Source: Balneolaceae bacterium
GTDB lineage: Bacteria; Bacteroidota; Rhodothermia; Balneolales; Balneolaceae
Direction of reading: 5' to 3'
Length of the DNA: 64,000 nucleotides
NCBI GenBank assembly: GCA_017640605.1
Contig: JAEPQH010000004.1
Location: 1 to 64,000, forward strand
The position numbers were made by a program, and so were the translations under genes. Positions 18,612-26,792 of this stretch are shown here, one piece after another (the first letter of the stretch is position 1; every line of letters starts with the position of its first letter). The notes below the pieces were generated by a model, which saw only the letters and a program-made list of their open reading frames with translations, searched no databases and was not told the DNA's origin.

Positions 18612-19649
18612 ATGTACAAGAAAGCAGGACTGGCTCCGGGAACACTTCTTTACACCGGAGATCATACAGACGTCCCGGTAAGTTTAGAGGCTACTCAATA
18701 CAATCCACAAACATTAATAGAGGAACCCATTTCTTCTCACGAGGCTGTTTATAGTGCAATTCGTGGAGATATGGTAAATTGGTTTAATGTATCCGGTTTG
18801 CACGATTCTGATATCATTTCAAGTATTGGAACACAATTTTCCATCAATAATCTTGCCTTAGAAGATGCACTAAATACCAGCGAATTACCGAAAACTGAAG
18901 AGTTTGAGCATCAGCTTTTCATCACGTTAAAGATGATTCGCTTGCAAGACGACGAAATCGAAACCGAGCATATGAGCTTGGTGCTAGGTGATCGGTATTT
19001 GCTTGTTTTGCAAGAAAAACCCGGCGATGTATTTGATGGTGTTCGAAATCGACTTCGTATATCTTATGGAAAATTCAGATCCCGAGGCCATGACTATTTA
19101 CTCTATGCATTGCTTGATGCCGTAGTAGATAATTACTTTTTAGTACTCGATGAGTTCACCACAGAAATTGATCAGCTGGAGGAGAAAATCTTCAAAAATA
19201 ACAGCAAGGATACTCTAAACGATATTAACTGGCTGAAAAAAGAACTCATTCAACTTAGAAAATATATGGTGCCGCTGGATCTGGCTATTCAGCACATCAC
19301 TAAGCATGAGTCTGAATTTATAAGCGATGAAATATCTCACTTTTATGAAGATCTGAAAAATCACTTAAATCAGATTGTAGGCCAATTAAACGATCACCGT
19401 GATGCCTTAAAAACCTTAACCGATTTACACATTTCTCTACTCAGTAACGAAATGAATCAGGTGATGAAGGTGCTCACCATTGTTGCTGCAATTTTTATCC
19501 CTCTTACCTTTTTAGCCGGAATTTATGGTATGAATTTCCAGCACATGCCGGAACTCCAATATCCCTGGGCGTATCCAACTTTACTTGGAGTAATGCTAGT
19601 AACAACCATAGGACTTGTGGCATTTTTTAAACACAAAAAGTGGTTGTAA
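18612..19649 (+). CDS. corA: CorA-family magnesium/cobalt transporter
   Basis: CorA is a pentameric inner-membrane channel for Mg2+. The 345-residue protein has the long cytoplasmic N-terminal domain with helical stretches (about 150-280), two membrane segments at the end, and the family signature YGMNF between them, followed by the MPEL loop. The C-terminus is basic (FFKHKKWL), as usual. The gene after it starts 6 bp downstream, so the two may share a transcript. Confidence 0.96.
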   Translation: MYKKAGLAPGTLLYTGDHTDVPVSLEATQYNPQTLIEEPISSHEAVYSAIRGDMVNWFNVSGLHDSDIISSIGTQFSINNLALEDALNTSELPKTEEFEHQLFITLKMIRLQDDEIETEHMSLVLGDRYLLVLQEKPGDVFDGVRNRLRISYGKFRSRGHDYLLYALLDAVVDNYFLVLDEFTTEIDQLEEKIFKNNSKDTLNDINWLKKELIQLRKYMVPLDLAIQHITKHESEFISDEISHFYEDLKNHLNQIVGQLNDHRDALKTLTDLHISLLSNEMNQVMKVLTIVAAIFIPLTFLAGIYGMNFQHMPELQYPWAYPTLLGVMLVTTIGLVAFFKHKKWL

Positions 19650-19655
19650 GCCGGT

Positions 19656-20804
19656 ATGAATACAAATTTTTATGCCTCACTCCCTAGTTTACAAGATTTC
19701 CACGCAATCACAGAGCCGGACTCTTATCACCGAATTCCTGACGAATGGTATGTTGTACTTTCGGATGTAGTTGGTAGCCGTGATGCAATTAAAGCCGGTA
19801 AATATAAAGAGGTAAATACTATTGGGGCTTCTTGTATTGTCGCAACCATTAACGCTTTAGATACCATTGATGTGCCTTATGTTTTTGGTGGAGATGGTGC
19901 AAGTATTTGTGTACCCCCTGAATATCTGGAACTCACCAAGGAGGCTTTTTTAGGAACTAAAAACATGGCCAAGGTGGCTTTTTCTCTGGAGCTTAGAATC
20001 GGGGCGATTTCTGTTAAAGAAATCAGGGATGAAGGCGGGGAACTGCTGGTTGCCAAAGTTCAACTCTCTAAAGTGTATGAGCAGGCGGTATTCACCGGCG
20101 GAGGATTGGCACTCGCTGATAAATTGCTTAAGCAAAAGAACTCGAAGTATATCATCGAATCGGACAGCCAAAAAGTGATGGCAGATTTTACGGGCTTAGA
20201 ATGCCGCTGGGATCGGGTTTCACAAGATGGAAAACTAGTAGTGTCAATGCTGGTTAAATGTACCGAAAGCTCATTGAACTCGGTGAAAGAATACCGTAAG
20301 ATTATCAACAATATTGAAGAAATAGTGAGTTCTGAACATCCTATTACTGAGCCGGCACTAAAATTCTCATTTAATCCCCGTTGGTTAAAAAATGAATTTC
20401 GCACCCGTACTTTTGCAAAATCCTTCTTCGATAAAACAAAATATATCATTGACCTTTATTACCGAATCATTATTGGGAAAATTTTGATGGGGTTTAACTT
20501 CAAAACTAACTCTTTCAATTGGGGGAACTATAAATCAGACCTCATCATGAACTCTGACTATAAAAAGTTCGACGACATGCTGCGTGTTGTACTTTCTTGT
20601 ACCGAAGATGAAAAAGTAAGCCTCACCAACTATCTAAATCAGCTCGAAGAAGAAGGATCGTTTCGTTTTGGCATACATACATCCGAGGCGGCTTTGGTAA
20701 CCTGCATGATCAAAGAATACTCGGGCATGCATTTTCATTTTGTGGATGGCGACGACGGCGGTTACGCAATGGCCGCCATCGACATGGCTTCGAAAATTGG
20801 TTAA
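19656..20804 (+). CDS. DUF3095 family protein, cyclase-like N-terminal part
   Basis: The 382-residue protein matches DUF3095 in pattern. The first ~110 residues resemble the class III nucleotidyl cyclase/GGDEF fold: VVLSDVVGSRDAI at about 33-45, KEVNTIGASCIVATINAL, and FGGDGASI at about 79-86, where cyclases carry metal and substrate residues. Whether it makes a cyclic nucleotide is not shown. If it did, the Crp/Fnr regulator gene at 21801 would be a natural partner; that link is inference. It follows corA after 6 bp and no terminator is seen right after it. Confidence 0.75.
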   Translation: MNTNFYASLPSLQDFHAITEPDSYHRIPDEWYVVLSDVVGSRDAIKAGKYKEVNTIGASCIVATINALDTIDVPYVFGGDGASICVPPEYLELTKEAFLGTKNMAKVAFSLELRIGAISVKEIRDEGGELLVAKVQLSKVYEQAVFTGGGLALADKLLKQKNSKYIIESDSQKVMADFTGLECRWDRVSQDGKLVVSMLVKCTESSLNSVKEYRKIINNIEEIVSSEHPITEPALKFSFNPRWLKNEFRTRTFAKSFFDKTKYIIDLYYRIIIGKILMGFNFKTNSFNWGNYKSDLIMNSDYKKFDDMLRVVLSCTEDEKVSLTNYLNQLEEEGSFRFGIHTSEAALVTCMIKEYSGMHFHFVDGDDGGYAMAAIDMASKIG

Positions 20805-20831
20805 ATATTTTCACCCTTAAACTAACAATCG

Positions 20832-20870
20832 CTTAATCTAGGTTAAGAGAATTAAGTGAACTACTTAAAG
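20832..20870 (+). promoter_or_regulatory. Paired dyads, probable Crp/Fnr-type operator (copy 1)
   Basis: Dyad 1, CTTAATCTAGGTTAAG (20832-20847), is near palindromic. Dyad 2 (20855-20870, AGTGAACTACTTAAAG) is weaker and starts 23 bp later. The same pair with the same 23-bp step is found before the cupin gene at 22396-22434, where dyad 1 is the exact reverse complement. The second dyad centre lies about 41.5 bp before the predicted start, the class II activator position for Crp/Fnr proteins; the start site is estimated from the -7 box. Confidence 0.65.
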
Positions 20871-20891
20871 GATGGAAGGCTGGATGATGTG

Positions 20892-20899
20892 TAATTTTG
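20892..20899 (+). promoter_or_regulatory. -7 box of the 20936 gene
   Basis: TAATTTTG matches TAnnTTTG exactly and lies 21 bp after the second dyad. No -33 TTG is present at the normal distance, which fits an activator-dependent promoter. Confidence 0.55.
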
Positions 20900-20935
20900 T
20901 TGTGTAAAAATAATCACAAACTAAATATATACGTC

Positions 20936-21607
20936 ATGAGAACTATACTATTCATACTATTGAGCCTAAGCTTCACAGGCAGCGCTATTGGTCAAGATTA
21001 CATTGCTGCCTCGGTTAAATCAGCATCGCTGAAATCAACCATCAATACCGAATATACCGACCTGTTATTCTTTGCGACTTCAACCGACTATAACAGTTGG
21101 TATAATTATGCTTTTTTAGCAGATACCGACCGAAGAGCACAGTATTGCCGCGAAGATCAAACAATTGTTGCTAAAGTTGATGATCGCAAAGGATTGGTTA
21201 TTTTGAAATCGTTTGATTTACAAAGAATGCCGGAATTTGCCGGACACCCAAGCATGAAATCGCTGGCGGAAAAATATCACGTAGACCACGATGTTTTTCG
21301 ATTAACCAATCTAAAAGATATAAATCCAAACGATGCACCAGACCGAGCTGATTTAGCATTCATTATTACCTTTGATAATTATTACAGCTGGATTAATAAT
21401 GCATTCAATCCTGATTCAAAACGAAGAGCACTTTTTGCTGATGAAGCTAAAACTCAAGTAATAAAGGTTAACGATCAACAAGCAGTAGTTTTACTCTATG
21501 AATTTGATATGACTAGAATGGGTGAGTTCATTAGTGATGACACCATGAATTCTTTAATTCAAAAATACAATGTAACTCATGAAGCCTTTTTGATGAAAGG
21601 TATCTGA
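20936..21607 (+). CDS. Secreted protein of two tandem ~90-residue domains
   Basis: Function not recognised. The 223-residue protein has a cleavable signal (FILLSLSFTGSAIGQ). It then repeats one domain: DLLFFATSTDYNSWYNYAFLADTDRRAQY...VILKSFDLQRMPEF and DLAFIITFDNYYSWINNAF...VVLLYEFDMTRMGEF, each ending in a helix and YxVxHxxF. The pattern recalls the dimeric alpha-beta barrel of small cyclase/monooxygenase-like proteins, so the gene may encode a covalent dimer; that is a weak inference. The ATG at 20936 is preferred over a TTG at 20897. Its promoter matches that of the cupin gene beyond the regulator. Confidence 0.72.
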   Translation: MRTILFILLSLSFTGSAIGQDYIAASVKSASLKSTINTEYTDLLFFATSTDYNSWYNYAFLADTDRRAQYCREDQTIVAKVDDRKGLVILKSFDLQRMPEFAGHPSMKSLAEKYHVDHDVFRLTNLKDINPNDAPDRADLAFIITFDNYYSWINNAFNPDSKRRALFADEAKTQVIKVNDQQAVVLLYEFDMTRMGEFISDDTMNSLIQKYNVTHEAFLMKGI

Positions 21608-21644
21608 TCGCTCTCGTTCACCTTTAACTCAGTCATTTTTTTTC

Positions 21645-21680
21645 GGGTATTGCTCTATGAGTAATACCCATTCTTTTTTT
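21645..21680 (+). terminator. Intrinsic terminator after the tandem-domain gene
   Basis: GGGTATTGCTC and GAGTAATACCC pair over 11 bp (one G-T pair) around TAT, followed by ATTC and a run of T. Confidence 0.9.
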
Positions 21681-21738
21681 AAACGCTTTTCCCCCTTCCA
21701 ATTACAAATCTTTTTTTTAAGAGAGTGATTTTTTTAAC

Positions 21739-21786
21739 GATTTAGCTCAATCAGTCGATAACAACGAAAACTATCTAAGCTAAATC
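21739..21786 (+). promoter_or_regulatory. Inverted repeat before the Crp/Fnr gene
   Basis: GATTTAGCT (21739-21747) and AGCTAAATC (21778-21786) are perfect inverted copies separated by 30 bp and end 14 bp before the regulator ATG. They differ from the CTTAA-type dyads, so they may be a separate control site or a hairpin in the transcript leader. Confidence 0.4.
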
Positions 21787-21800
21787 CTCTGCTCCGTGTT

Positions 21801-22400
21801 ATGAGTATCAAACACCAGCAATTAATTAACTATTTAGAGTGCGCAGTCTCACTTCCCGAAGAAACACAAGAAATAATTCGTGAGTGCTTTATGCTACGGC
21901 GATTTAAAAAGGGGCAGTACATTCTAAACGAAGGTGAGTTTTGCAGGTATAATAACTTTGTTCTTCAGGGAGCTTTTAGGATGTTTATTGTAGATGAAAA
22001 CTTTAAAGAGCATAATCTGCAGTTCGCTTTTAATAACTGGTGGATTGGTGACCCTAAAAGTTTTTTTAATGATGTAACAACAAGACTAAACATCCAATGC
22101 TTTGAAAATGCAGAAGTATTAAGTGTTACAAAAGCGAATCAAGAAAAAATGCTTGAAAGCTGCCCGGAACTAAACTCTCTGTTTCGAGAAAAATTCCGAA
22201 ACAGTATGATTCGCTCGTATGATCGTATTTTGAGCTTAATTGGCTCAAATGCGCAATCTCGGTACAAAGATTTTTTGGAAACCTATCCGCAGTATCTTCA
22301 TCGCTTACCTAATCAATACATTGCCTCATATATAGGTGTTACTCCAGAATTTTTCTCTAAACTGAAAAAAGAGTATTGGCAGCAGTCCAAAGCTTCTTAA
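21801..22400 (+). CDS. Crp/Fnr-family transcriptional regulator
   Basis: The 199-residue protein has the cyclic-nucleotide-binding fold: an RRFKKGQYILNEGE entry strand, a hydrophobic core to about residue 110, a long helix (ANQEKMLESCPELNSLFREKFRN), and a C-terminal helix-turn-helix (YIASYIGVTPEFFSKLKKEYW). The effector is not predictable from the sequence; the usual Arg for cAMP phosphate is not obvious. The stop lies inside one copy of the CTTAA-type dyad (22396-22411), so the gene's end overlaps the control site of its neighbour. It is the best candidate to bind both dyad pairs. Confidence 0.9.
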   Translation: MSIKHQQLINYLECAVSLPEETQEIIRECFMLRRFKKGQYILNEGEFCRYNNFVLQGAFRMFIVDENFKEHNLQFAFNNWWIGDPKSFFNDVTTRLNIQCFENAEVLSVTKANQEKMLESCPELNSLFREKFRNSMIRSYDRILSLIGSNAQSRYKDFLETYPQYLHRLPNQYIASYIGVTPEFFSKLKKEYWQQSKAS

Positions 22401-22434
22401 CCTAGATTAAGTGCCCTTCTTAACCTACTTCAAG
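22396..22434 (+). promoter_or_regulatory. Paired dyads, probable Crp/Fnr-type operator (copy 2)
   Basis: CTTAACCTAGATTAAG (22396-22411) is the exact reverse complement of the first dyad before the 20936 gene. CTTAACCTACTTCAAG (22419-22434) follows 23 bp later. The -7-like box lies 21 bp beyond it, as in copy 1. This dyad overlaps the regulator stop codon. Confidence 0.65.
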
Positions 22435-22455
22435 GTACTGAATTTACTTTGTTTG

Positions 22456-22463
22456 TAAATTTT
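22456..22463 (+). promoter_or_regulatory. -7-like box of the cupin gene
   Basis: TAAATTTT matches TAnnTTTG except for the last base and aligns at the same distance from the dyads as TAATTTTG in copy 1. A further shared stretch, AATCACAAAC, begins 20 bp after each -7 box start (20912 and 22476). A competing TTACTTTG lies at 22444. Confidence 0.45.
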
Positions 22464-22501
22464 AAACGTCAAGTTAATCACAAACAAAATATATCAGAGC
22501 G

Positions 22502-22936
22502 ATGAACACATTAGAACCAAAGTACATCAAGCGTGGCGAAGGCGAACACGTAAAAGTTTTAGCTGATAATATTACCATTAAAGTATCCAGCGAAGAAACA
22601 CACGGACAATTTGCCGTAGTTGAAACGAATAACGAAGCAGGAGCCGGAGTTCCTCCTCATTATCATACTAACGAAGATGAAGTTTTTTATATCGTAGAAG
22701 GTGAGGCCGAATTTATGGTGCATGGCAAAAAGATTGTTGCCGGTCCTGGAGATACAATTTTTGGCCCAAGAAACGTGCCACATGCGTATACATTTTTAAA
22801 ACCCACAAAAATGCTTGTTACCATAGCACAAGGTGGTTTCGAACGCATGTTTAAAGAAGTGCACAACATGGATCAATCAAATATTGAAGAAGTAGTGAAA
22901 ACCTTCAATAAATATGGTGTTTTCTTGGCGGAATAA
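22502..22936 (+). CDS. Cupin-domain protein
   Basis: The 144-residue protein is a single cupin barrel. The two motifs are GAGVPPHYHTNEDEVFYIVEGE, giving the metal ligands His, His and Glu, and GDTIFGPRNVPHAYTF with the second-motif His. Such proteins bind a metal and may be dioxygenases, isomerases or sensors of small molecules; the substrate is unknown. Its control region matches that of the 20936 gene, so both are probably activated together by the neighbouring regulator. Confidence 0.92.
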   Translation: MNTLEPKYIKRGEGEHVKVLADNITIKVSSEETHGQFAVVETNNEAGAGVPPHYHTNEDEVFYIVEGEAEFMVHGKKIVAGPGDTIFGPRNVPHAYTFLKPTKMLVTIAQGGFERMFKEVHNMDQSNIEEVVKTFNKYGVFLAE

Positions 22937-22950
22937 ATGCCATATATATT

Positions 22951-22989
22951 CAAGTCAGTTCATCTACCATAGGGATGAACTGACTTTTT
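22951..22989 (+). terminator. Intrinsic terminator after the cupin gene
   Basis: AAGTCAGTTCATC and GATGAACTGACTT form a perfect stem followed by a run of T. It lies between convergent genes (GH31 ends at 23040) and may serve both. Confidence 0.9.
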
Positions 22990-23039
22990 TTGTCTCAATT
23001 CTGCAAAAAAACAGGTTTTGAATTATTGCTTATTCTGAT

Positions 23040-25421
23040 TTAAAACCGAATTAAAATCTCAGCCTTATCCGCTGTATTCCAATCTAAGGCAAAACTCAAT
23101 CGCTGTTCGTCCCAATTCCAGGTACTTACCACAGGTTCACCATTTACGGTAACTTGCGCCGGATCTCTATCTATATTACGAAGTACCAGATTTAAGCTTT
23201 TATCTTGTGCTGCATAATTTGCACCAATTTCTGCACTTAATGAGAGAGCTACTGATTCTTCATCGGCTACTGCTTCGAATTGTAATAGTTCATACTCCCC
23301 TTTTTCGTAGGCTTCGAAGGTAAGCCCATCATCGTTGTAGACTGTGGCTGTAGTAGAACCGGCATCAGCATGGTAGAAATAATGAATATCCAGTGTATTG
23401 CCGTCATATTCTTTGGTGGATTGCATCGGCTGCGCCATCGGAATTATTGCTCCTGATCGAACATATGTTGGAATGTATTCCATGTGTGTTGCTACGGTAT
23501 GATATTGCCCGCCATCAAATCGCTCATCTGTGTAGAAATCAAACCAAGAAGAACCTGCTGGCGCATAAAACTCGATGGTTTCTTGTCCGGCATTCATGAT
23601 GGGAGCAATTAAGAAATCCTCGCCCCACAAATAGGAAGTATCGTAATCGAAAAGTTGCTCGTTTTCAGGCTCTTCGAAAAATAATGGTCGCATGAGGGGA
23701 GCTCCCGTCATCGTATTTTCCCAGCTTAGTGTATAATTATATGGCAACATTTGATAGCGTAACTCAATGGCTTGTTTGGCTAAAGCCTTGGTGGTATCGT
23801 CCCAGAATACGGGCTCGCTTGGCAGAGCTTTATCGGCATGTGGACGATAAATGGGCTGAAATGTACCATACTGCATCCACCGCGCGTAGAGTTCTCCGTC
23901 CGCTTCAGCCGGGGTAAATCCACCCAAATCTGAGTGCATGTAGGCTAATCCCTGCATTCCCATCTGAAGCGCAATTTCTACTTGCGAACTTAGTCCATCC
24001 CAAGAACGGCTTACATCGCCCGACCATGGAACTAACCCATATCGTTGTGAACCAGAATATCCTGCTCGCATAAGTACAAAAGGACGCATGTTTTCATCAA
24101 CCTCAAGAAACGAGTTGAATACCAATCGCGCCCAATCATGACCGTAAATATTGTGCACTTCATCCGCAGTTCCGGCTTCATGAATTACGTACGATGGATG
24201 AGCTTCGGGTTCACCAAGGTCGCCCCACATTCCCGTTACACCACGTTCAAAAAGTGCTTTATTGATGTCTGCAAACCAAGTATATCCTTTTTCGCTGTAG
24301 ATATCGATAATTCCACCTTCACCGAAATAAAATTCAAATTCGGCAGCCTCTCCGGTTGAATCAACAGCAAGAATTTCTTCTTCGAGTGCTTCTTCCCATC
24401 GGTTTGAAGTTTTAAGAATAAAAGGCTCGGTGATGAGAATGGTTTCTACATCCTGCTCACGTAACTCGCGAATCATCCGATCAGGATCGGGAAATGAATC
24501 AGCATAAAATTCCAAATTACCCAAGGTGTATTGAATCGTTTTACCGAACCAAAATAGATCTATGATTACCGCATCAACAGGGATTTCATCTTCTTTGAAT
24601 TTTGCTACTGTTTCTAATACTTCGTCTTGAGTGTGATAGCCAAATCGGCTTGCAAAGTTACCTAACGCCCATTGCGGCAGCATAGGTTGTTTTCCGGTAA
24701 GTGTGGTGTAATTGTCCATTATATCCAGCCAGCTATCTCCAACGACCAATTGATAGGTTTTTCTGCCCGAAATCGTCTCATAAGTGAGGGTATTATCACC
24801 TTGGCTGTCTAAATCAATAAAACCAATCGGCGCATTATCGAAGTGTAACAGATATTGTTTTGAGGATAATACCACAGGAAGCGTGTAATTTAACTGTTCG
24901 CTGTAATTGCTATATCCATACTGAGCTTTGTTGTAAAGTGGCAGCCGATGTCCGCGCCGATCCATCCCCAAAGCACGCGAACCTGTTCCGTACAAAGCTT
25001 CGTTTTCAGTTATAGAAAACTCGATGGTTTCCAACGTATCTCGCTCAAAACCGGCTCGCTCTGAAATAACTTGTTTGTCGTCATGGAAATAGGAAATTTG
25101 AAAGGGATCTTTTCTGATCCGAACGGAAAGAGCTTTACTTTCTAGAGTGATGGAATTTCGTTGTTCATTTACCTGTGCAATTGCCTGTTGAGGAAGCTCC
25201 ATCACTACAGCATGAGAACTATCTTCCATAGATTCTCCAGTTGGAATAAAATGAACTTCTAAGATTTCAGGCGAATAGAATTGAAAAATATATTCGCCGT
25301 CATCCACAGTTACCGAATATTGATTACCCGAATGCTCGAAATCAATAAAATCCCGATTTGAGTAGGTCGAGCAGCTGAGAAATACCGCTGTTAAAAACAC
25401 AAGAGTGAGTAATCGCTTCAT
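23040..25421 (-). CDS. Glycoside hydrolase family 31 (alpha-glucosidase-like), lipoprotein
   Basis: This enzyme should hydrolyse alpha-linked sugar from short oligosaccharides. The 793-residue protein has a signal ending in VFLSCST (lipobox), an N-terminal beta domain, then the GH31 barrel: the nucleophile region WGDLGEPE at about residue 399, the acid/base region WSGDVSRSWDGL at about 468, and the later conserved LAYMHSDLGGF and MRPLFFEEPENEQLF. The end has the beta domain found after GH31 barrels (DUF5110-like). It is likely periplasmic or surface-held. The neighbours do not form a polysaccharide locus. Confidence 0.95.
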   Translation of the reverse strand: MKRLLTLVFLTAVFLSCSTYSNRDFIDFEHSGNQYSVTVDDGEYIFQFYSPEILEVHFIPTGESMEDSSHAVVMELPQQAIAQVNEQRNSITLESKALSVRIRKDPFQISYFHDDKQVISERAGFERDTLETIEFSITENEALYGTGSRALGMDRRGHRLPLYNKAQYGYSNYSEQLNYTLPVVLSSKQYLLHFDNAPIGFIDLDSQGDNTLTYETISGRKTYQLVVGDSWLDIMDNYTTLTGKQPMLPQWALGNFASRFGYHTQDEVLETVAKFKEDEIPVDAVIIDLFWFGKTIQYTLGNLEFYADSFPDPDRMIRELREQDVETILITEPFILKTSNRWEEALEEEILAVDSTGEAAEFEFYFGEGGIIDIYSEKGYTWFADINKALFERGVTGMWGDLGEPEAHPSYVIHEAGTADEVHNIYGHDWARLVFNSFLEVDENMRPFVLMRAGYSGSQRYGLVPWSGDVSRSWDGLSSQVEIALQMGMQGLAYMHSDLGGFTPAEADGELYARWMQYGTFQPIYRPHADKALPSEPVFWDDTTKALAKQAIELRYQMLPYNYTLSWENTMTGAPLMRPLFFEEPENEQLFDYDTSYLWGEDFLIAPIMNAGQETIEFYAPAGSSWFDFYTDERFDGGQYHTVATHMEYIPTYVRSGAIIPMAQPMQSTKEYDGNTLDIHYFYHADAGSTTATVYNDDGLTFEAYEKGEYELLQFEAVADEESVALSLSAEIGANYAAQDKSLNLVLRNIDRDPAQVTVNGEPVVSTWNWDEQRLSFALDWNTADKAEILIRF

Positions 25422-25615
25422 ACATCGTAGTTTTAAAAATTCAGCTTAGAATATAATTGAATCTATGAAGTGATGATGAATTAGATGAACTGATTTTTTG
25501 CCTCATCAATTTTCTCTATGGGCTTTACGGATAGAATCGAAATACAAATTGGAACTGATTATTACTTCTTCTCTTTTAAAGTATTGAATTAAGTATTAAT
25601 CAATAGAATTATCAT

Positions 25616-26716
25616 ATGTTATTTACAGAATATTCACTTCGAAATGTATCATTAAAGAATAGAATCGTCATGGCTCCCATGACCCGCAACCGTGCGGATC
25701 AAGATCACATTCCCACCGAAATAATGGCCACTTATTACGGGCAGCGATCAGGAGCCGGGCTTATTATTACAGAAGGTGTTGGGCCATCACCGAATGGAGT
25801 AGGGTATCCAAGAATTCCCGGGATATATAATGATGAACAAACCGAGGCTTGGAAGAAAATTACGGATGAAGTACACGCCAATAATGGTAAGATCTTTATG
25901 CAATTAATGCATACGGGACGAGTATCACATCCACTAAACTTGCCGGACGATGCAAAAGTTGTAGCTCCAAGCCCGGTAAAAATCGAAGGTGAGCAAATGT
26001 ATACCGATCAGGAAGGTCCTCAGGATTTTCCTACGCCTGATGCTATGAGCTTGGATGATATTGAATCTACTATTCAAGAATACGTGGATGCTGCACAACG
26101 AGCAATCGAAGCTGGTTTTGATGGCGTGGAACTACACGGTGCAAACGGGTATTTAATTGAGCAATTTTTGGCCCCAAATGTGAATCAAAGAGAAGATGAA
26201 TATGGTGGAAGTTTCGAGAACAGAAACCGTTTTGCACTAGAAGTGGCGAAGGCTGTTTCTAATGCTATTGGGGCGGATAAGACAGGAATTCGTTTATCGC
26301 CGTTTGGAGTATTCAACGAGATAAAGCCTCATCAAGAACTCAATGAACAGTATAATCTACTTGCAGCAGGCTTAAATAATATTGGGCTAGCATATATTCA
26401 CATCGTAGATCACTCTGCGATGGGAGCGCCGGAAGTTCCGCGTGAAATCAAGCAGAGTATTCGTGATGCTTTTTCGAACGGAGCAATTATTTTATCAGGC
26501 GGTTACACATCAGAAGCTCAGGCAAACGAAGATTTAGATGCCGATTTAGGTGATTTAATTGCCTTCGGCCGACCGTTCATTTCAAATCCTGATCTACCTA
26601 CCCGACTAAATAATAATATCGATTTAGCAGAACCGAATCCTGATACATTTTATACGCCGGGGAAAAAAGGATACATTGACTATCCGGTATCAGACGAATT
26701 GGAAGCAGCTGAGTGA
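25616..26716 (+). CDS. Old Yellow Enzyme family alkene reductase (FMN)
   Basis: The enzyme reduces activated C=C bonds with FMN and NAD(P)H. The 366-residue barrel opens with LKNRIVMAPMTRNRAD and has the substrate-binding HGANGYLIEQF at about 180, then LAPNVNQREDEYGGSFENRNRF, the family signature. The phosphate-binding end GGYTSEAQA and AFGRPFISNPDLPTRL is also clear. A terminator follows at 26752. The physiological substrate is unknown; members act on enones, quinones and nitro esters. Confidence 0.95.
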   Translation: MLFTEYSLRNVSLKNRIVMAPMTRNRADQDHIPTEIMATYYGQRSGAGLIITEGVGPSPNGVGYPRIPGIYNDEQTEAWKKITDEVHANNGKIFMQLMHTGRVSHPLNLPDDAKVVAPSPVKIEGEQMYTDQEGPQDFPTPDAMSLDDIESTIQEYVDAAQRAIEAGFDGVELHGANGYLIEQFLAPNVNQREDEYGGSFENRNRFALEVAKAVSNAIGADKTGIRLSPFGVFNEIKPHQELNEQYNLLAAGLNNIGLAYIHIVDHSAMGAPEVPREIKQSIRDAFSNGAIILSGGYTSEAQANEDLDADLGDLIAFGRPFISNPDLPTRLNNNIDLAEPNPDTFYTPGKKGYIDYPVSDELEAAE

Positions 26717-26751
26717 TGTTAGCAAACCCAATTTGATAAATCATTATGATT

Positions 26752-26787
26752 ACTAAGACCCTGACTATTAAAGTCGGGGTTTTTTGT
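26752..26787 (+). terminator. Intrinsic terminator after the alkene reductase gene
   Basis: ACCCTGACT and AGTCGGGGT pair (one G-T) around ATTAA, followed by a run of T. It lies in the 76-bp convergent gap and may serve both strands. Confidence 0.85.
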
Positions 26788-26792
26788 TCGAT

